Source of the DNA: Mesorhizobium loti
GTDB lineage: Bacteria; Pseudomonadota; Alphaproteobacteria; Rhizobiales; Rhizobiaceae
Direction: 5' to 3'
Assembly (NCBI RefSeq): GCF_001510895.1
Contig: NZ_LPWA01000112.1
Location: 19,387-83,386, forward strand
DNA length: 64,000 nt
This document shows, one piece after another, positions 63,345 through 64,000 of this stretch (position 1 is the stretch's first letter; each line of letters opens with the position of its first letter). The notes below the pieces were generated by a model that worked only from the letters and a program-made list of their open reading frames with translations, searched no databases and had not been told where the DNA came from. Both the position numbers and the translations under genes were made by a program.

Positions 63345-64000
63345 CTAACGTAGGGCAGTGTTCCGCCAGCCTTGGACACCATCCACTAGAATCTGCGGTC
63401 GCCCATCGGGCAATCCGATGATTGCCGGACGTTCCATCTCGATCTTCCAGCCTTGACTCAAGAGGGTGCCCATGATCCGTCCCTCGATCTGGCGTGAGTG
63501 CGTGCCGATAACAATGTAGCGGACAAATCTGTTAAGGTCGGCTACGGCAGCATCAATGAAGTCTGCCTCGCCGCCCTGGATATCGATGTGCAAGAGGTCT
63601 ACCGGCTCGCCCCGAACGATTTCTGACAGTGGAAAGGCGCTGATCTGTTGATAGTGTCCGGATGCCGTGGCCTCCCTGATCTGCGTTGCCGTTGCATTCA
63701 GGATCGGTTCCGAGCCCCAGGAGGCGCCGGCATTTTCAACTACCGGAAAGAGCGCCACACCTTTTTCGGGTGCGGCGACGCCATGGATGATACGAAACTC
63801 GTCTTCCAAAAAGCCATTGGCCGCCATTGCCTCCTGGGCGTAGGCCACATGCTCGGCATCCCCTTCGATTCCTATTAAGTCAACGGAGAGCCCTTTGTTG
63901 CGTAAGCATCCGAGCTGTGCCGCCTTGTAGGAGGCGTCGGATTTGGCACTGACTGTCCTTATTGACGTCAAAAAGGACAGTACGGAATTGGATCGCCTTA
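63345..64000 (-). CDS. FkbM-family methyltransferase, partial (runs off window)
   Basis: The C-terminal part of an SAM-dependent FkbM methyltransferase: LIGIEGDAEHVAYAQEAMAA, NGFLEDEFRIIHGVAAPEKG, then IRGEPVDLLHIDIQGGEADF (as VRGEPVDLLHIDIQGGEADF) and RYIVIGTHSRQIEGRIMGTL. GIEGD is the adenine-binding acidic end of motif I, and HIDIQGGE is the FkbM hallmark. The frame is open to the right edge of the window, so the N-terminus lies outside. Such enzymes O-methylate sugars of polysaccharides or glycolipids. The segment before LSVDLIG does not look family-like and may hide one more frameshift. Confidence 0.75.
   Translation of the reverse strand, partial: RRSNSVLSFLTSIRTVSAKSDASYKAAQLGCLRNKGLSVDLIGIEGDAEHVAYAQEAMAANGFLEDEFRIIHGVAAPEKGVALFPVVENAGASWGSEPILNATATQIREATASGHYQQISAFPLSEIVRGEPVDLLHIDIQGGEADFIDAAVADLNRFVRYIVIGTHSRQIEGRIMGTLLSQGWKIEMERPAIIGLPDGRPQILVDGVQGWRNTALR

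Noticed and set aside
1..64000. CRISPR arrays, tRNA or rRNA genes, complete insertion sequences
   Set aside because: I looked for regular spacer arrays, tRNA-like cloverleaf ends near the truncated integrase and transposase motifs and saw none. A tRNA finder would be needed to exclude a degenerate att-tRNA fragment.

Overview
The window reads as chromosomal DNA of a high-GC alphaproteobacterium of the Rhizobiales, most likely Mesorhizobium. The reasons are the glgP-glgB-glgC-glgA-pgm-glgX glycogen cluster, a frcBCA/frcR/fructokinase locus of the Sinorhizobium type, a fused CysNC, rhizobial-style palindromic repeats, and a conjugative-element core matching the Mesorhizobium symbiosis-island (ICE) type. 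Identifications rest on motifs and family memory; no database search was run.

Layout. 1-3170: the start of an epoxide hydrolase, divergent from a broken winged-helix/ATPase regulator. 3437-13707: a degenerate ICE core. It holds a truncated tyrosine recombinase, a 3'-truncated DUF2493-like gene, DUF736, a QseM-like DUF2285 protein, an FseA-like activator split by a +1 frameshift, an RdfS-like excisionase, DUF2840, TraF, a second DUF736, a lytic transglycosylase, a candidate oriT, a relaxase, TraG and a CopG-like protein. No T4SS (trb) genes follow. 14183-16878: accessory genes (lipoprotein, HAD relic, Fic protein, broken hypothetical). 17030-22454: opp-type peptide ABC transporter. 22745-24945: TadE/TadG-like pilus genes. 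24954-39410: alpha-glucosidase and the glycogen cluster, with a winged-helix nucleotidyltransferase/HEPN-like pair between glgX and pgm. 39553-45406: fructose uptake and phosphorylation locus. 45694-50484: a sugar aminotransferase and cysQ-cysNC-cysD for PAPS metabolism. 50918-64000: a surface-polysaccharide region (O-antigen ligase-like protein, epimerases, undecaprenyl-phosphate sugar transferase, glycosyltransferases, methyltransferases, broken GT-C-like membrane protein); its last 4 kb look more AT-rich.

Together the genes cover carbon storage (glycogen made by GlgC/GlgA/GlgB, mobilised by GlgP/GlgX, linked to glucose-6-phosphate by Pgm), fructose and peptide import, activated sulfate supply and cell-surface glycan assembly. 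The ICE core keeps the excision-control genes and DNA-processing genes but not the transfer channel, so it could at most be mobilised.

About fifteen genes, many of them housekeeping, are interrupted by a frameshift that a single missing base would repair, several of these in homopolymers. That pattern suggests base-call deletions in the sequence more than true decay. The exception is the FseA-like gene, whose shift runs the other way (+1), as expected for programmed frameshifting.
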